Assembly (NCBI GenBank): GCA_013141055.1
Contig: JABFRS010000001.1
Coordinates: forward strand, 2,166,567-2,230,566
Direction: 5' to 3'
Length of the DNA: 64,000 nucleotides
Source of the DNA: Cyclobacteriaceae bacterium
GTDB taxonomy: Bacteria; Bacteroidota; Bacteroidia; Cytophagales; Cyclobacteriaceae
Under the pieces are notes generated by a model, which did no database searches, was not told where the DNA came from, and saw only the letters and a program-made list of their open reading frames with translations. Positions 62,300 to 64,000 of this stretch are shown in pieces (within the stretch, counting starts at the first letter, position 1; every line of letters begins with the position of its first letter). The position numbers and the translations under genes were made by a program.

Positions 62300-63406
62300 A
62301 TGAAACAGTTCTACTTTTTTGTACAAAAAGAATTTTATCACTTGTTGAGGGATCCCCGCACCATGCTGATCCTTTTCGGAATGCCTTTGATGCTCATTCT
62401 GATCTTCGGTTTTGCCCTGACGAATGAAGTCAAGAATACACGCATCGCGATCCTCGACAACTCAAAGGATCCGGTAACAGCGGAGATCATTCAACAGCTT
62501 GAAGCAAGCCGCTACTTTGATAACGTTCAAAATGTTAACAGCAACGATGAACTGGAGGCAGCCTTTCGACAGGGAAAGATTAAGATGGCAGTAGTATTCT
62601 CTTCGCGCTTTCAATATTCACTGATGCATGAGAATCAGGCTGCGATACAATTAATAGCAGATGCTACTGATCCTAATGTTGCCAGCACATTGACGAATTA
62701 CGCAACAGCCATCATTATCGACTATCAAAAAAGCATGAAAGGACAGATCGATCTTCCTTACTCCATTAACACAGAATTGAGAATGCTTTACAATCCGCAA
62801 TTGAAAGGATCCTACAATTTCGTACCTGGAGTTATGGCGATGGTGCTCATGCTTGTATGTGCGATGATGACTTCCATCTCTATTGTAAAAGAGAAAGAGA
62901 TTGGAACGATGGAGATCATCCTGGTATCTCCGATTGTGCCGATCCGCGTGGTGATTGCTAAAATGGTTCCCTATTTTTTACTATCAAGCGTCAATATCGC
63001 GAGTGTACTACTATTAAGTGTTTTTGTCCTTGATGTGCCAATTCAGGGAAATCTCGTTTTGCTGGTGGCAGAATGTTTATTATTCACCATCACAGTTCTC
63101 GCTCTTGGACTTTTGATTTCATCGGTTACGGATTCGCAGCAAATCGCCATGCTTCTTTCGCTTATGGGCTTATTTCTTCCAACGGTGATGTTAAGTGGAT
63201 TCATGTTTCCAATTGAGAATATGCCAGTGGCCCTGCAAGTGATTTCCAATATTGTTCCAGCCAAATGGTTTTACATCATCGTTAAGACAGTAATGATAAA
63301 AGGACTTGGGTTTGAATTCATATGGAAGGAAACGTTAATACTAATTGGAATGACTGTTTTCTTCATGGTTGTAAGTATTAAGAAATTTAAAATACGTTTG
63401 GAATGA
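62300..63406 (+). CDS. ABC-2 type transporter permease 1
   Basis: A 368-residue inner-membrane permease of the YhhJ/YbhS/YbhR group. It begins QFYFFVQKEFYHLLRDPRTM, then TM1 (about residues 22-40), a large extracytoplasmic domain (about 45-180) and five helices in the C-terminal half (LVCAMMTSISIVKEKE; PTVMLSGFMFPIEN). The ATG at 62300 follows GAGGAG (62288-62293) at six bases, a clear Shine-Dalgarno site, which settles the start against 62237 in the previous gene. Confidence 0.9.
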   Translation: MKQFYFFVQKEFYHLLRDPRTMLILFGMPLMLILIFGFALTNEVKNTRIAILDNSKDPVTAEIIQQLEASRYFDNVQNVNSNDELEAAFRQGKIKMAVVFSSRFQYSLMHENQAAIQLIADATDPNVASTLTNYATAIIIDYQKSMKGQIDLPYSINTELRMLYNPQLKGSYNFVPGVMAMVLMLVCAMMTSISIVKEKEIGTMEIILVSPIVPIRVVIAKMVPYFLLSSVNIASVLLLSVFVLDVPIQGNLVLLVAECLLFTITVLALGLLISSVTDSQQIAMLLSLMGLFLPTVMLSGFMFPIENMPVALQVISNIVPAKWFYIIVKTVMIKGLGFEFIWKETLILIGMTVFFMVVSIKKFKIRLE

Positions 63407-64000
63407 GAACGCTTCGAATTTTACTGGAAAAAGAGTTTAGGCAAATATTTCGTGATCCATCGATCCTGCGCATTATTTTCCTCATGCCGATCGTTCAATT
63501 GATCGTGATGCCATTGGCTGCCGACTACGAAGTTAAAAATGTTAAACTTTGTATCGTCGACTTTGATCATTCTTCATACTCACAGAAGCTTGTAAATAAA
63601 ATTACGTCTACAGACTATTTTCAGTTGGTCGACTATACAGACTCATATGACAAAGCATTGAAGTATGTTGAGAATGATGAAGCAGATCTTGTGCTGCAAA
63701 TTCCATCTTCGTTTGAAAAGCAGATTGTGAAAGAAGATAAGTCAACCCTATTCATGTCTTTGAACGCAATCAATGGAGCGAAAGCAAATCTTGGAGGATC
63801 ATATCTGAGAAGTATCATTAGTGATTTTAACAGAGAAGTGAGATTAGAATGGCTTCAATTACCAAAGTTAAATCCTCAGCCAACGATTCAGGTAACGTCA
63901 CTCAACTGGTTTAATCCAACCATGAACTACCAGATCTTCATGGTTCCTGGAATTCTTGTGATCTTGGTTACAATGGTGGGCGCTTTCTTATCTGCCTTGA
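63403..64000 (+). CDS. ABC-2 type transporter permease 2 (partial, cut by window end)
   Basis: The first 199 residues of a second permease, with no stop before the window end. It starts MRTLRILLEKEFRQIFRDPS at the ATG at 63403, overlapping the previous stop as ATGA. TM1 (IIFLMPIVQLIVMPLAADY) is followed by an extracytoplasmic domain to about residue 180, then the start of the next helix (IFMVPGILVILVTMVGAFL). It pairs with permease 1 and completes a YbhFSR-like exporter. Substrate unknown; drugs or lipids are usual for the type. Confidence 0.88.
   Translation, partial: MRTLRILLEKEFRQIFRDPSILRIIFLMPIVQLIVMPLAADYEVKNVKLCIVDFDHSSYSQKLVNKITSTDYFQLVDYTDSYDKALKYVENDEADLVLQIPSSFEKQIVKEDKSTLFMSLNAINGAKANLGGSYLRSIISDFNREVRLEWLQLPKLNPQPTIQVTSLNWFNPTMNYQIFMVPGILVILVTMVGAFLSAL

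Overview
The window is a typical stretch of a Bacteroidota chromosome, most likely order Cytophagales. The evidence is a GldJ-type gliding/type IX secretion lipoprotein, paired DUF3857 proteins, an Ig-like lipoprotein with a CATITSPNGGPKD start, a CusA-TolC fusion pump, TAnnTTTG promoter boxes and mostly absent Shine-Dalgarno sites. It is gene-dense: 51 protein genes are called, no gene-free stretch exceeds 300 bases, and I saw no tRNA, rRNA, insertion sequence, prophage or CRISPR array.

Layout. 1-10 kb: end of a TPM-domain gene, glyA, tatC-rpiB, a membrane protein, rbfA with a LolC-like permease, and a SNF2 helicase. 9-18 kb: acyltransferase and SDR genes from a shared divergent promoter, two DUF3857 paralogues, radA, a PLP deaminase-like enzyme and a PA0069-type radical SAM protein. 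18-25 kb: a metal-efflux cluster (small secreted protein, RND pump fused to TolC, adaptor lipoprotein, NicO-like membrane protein). 25-35 kb: methyltransferase, cupin, SPFH protein, thioredoxin-like lipoprotein, mfd, gldJ, comF and an AhpD-like protein. 35-44 kb: DUF4175-like coiled-coil protein, RsbW-like ATPase, ybeY, mnmG, methyltransferase and Ig-like lipoprotein, mostly overlapping. 44-52 kb: TPR protein, M20 peptidase, PadR regulator with an FtsX-type permease, helix-hairpin-helix membrane protein and a TMEM175-like channel. 52-58 kb: MarR regulator with a three-gene fatty-acid beta-oxidation operon, closed by a strong terminator. 58-64 kb: a TolC/HlyD/ATPase/ATPase/permease/permease efflux operon that runs off the end.

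The most notable signal is not a gene. The 252-base gap at 43688-43939 carries a perfect DnaA box, several near-perfect ones (two of them forming a palindrome) and an adjoining AT-rich tract. Two parS-like sites lie 4.4 kb away, just before mnmG. Hand counts in plus-strand genes go from C-rich on the left to G-rich on the right. Together these point to the chromosomal replication origin (oriC) near 43.7-44.0 kb.

A second pattern is promoter boxes (TAnnTTTG) lying only 4-5 bases before start codons in at least five genes, which suggests leaderless transcripts and corrects several start sites. No wholly new multi-gene system was recognised with confidence; the best candidates for new biology are listed as findings.
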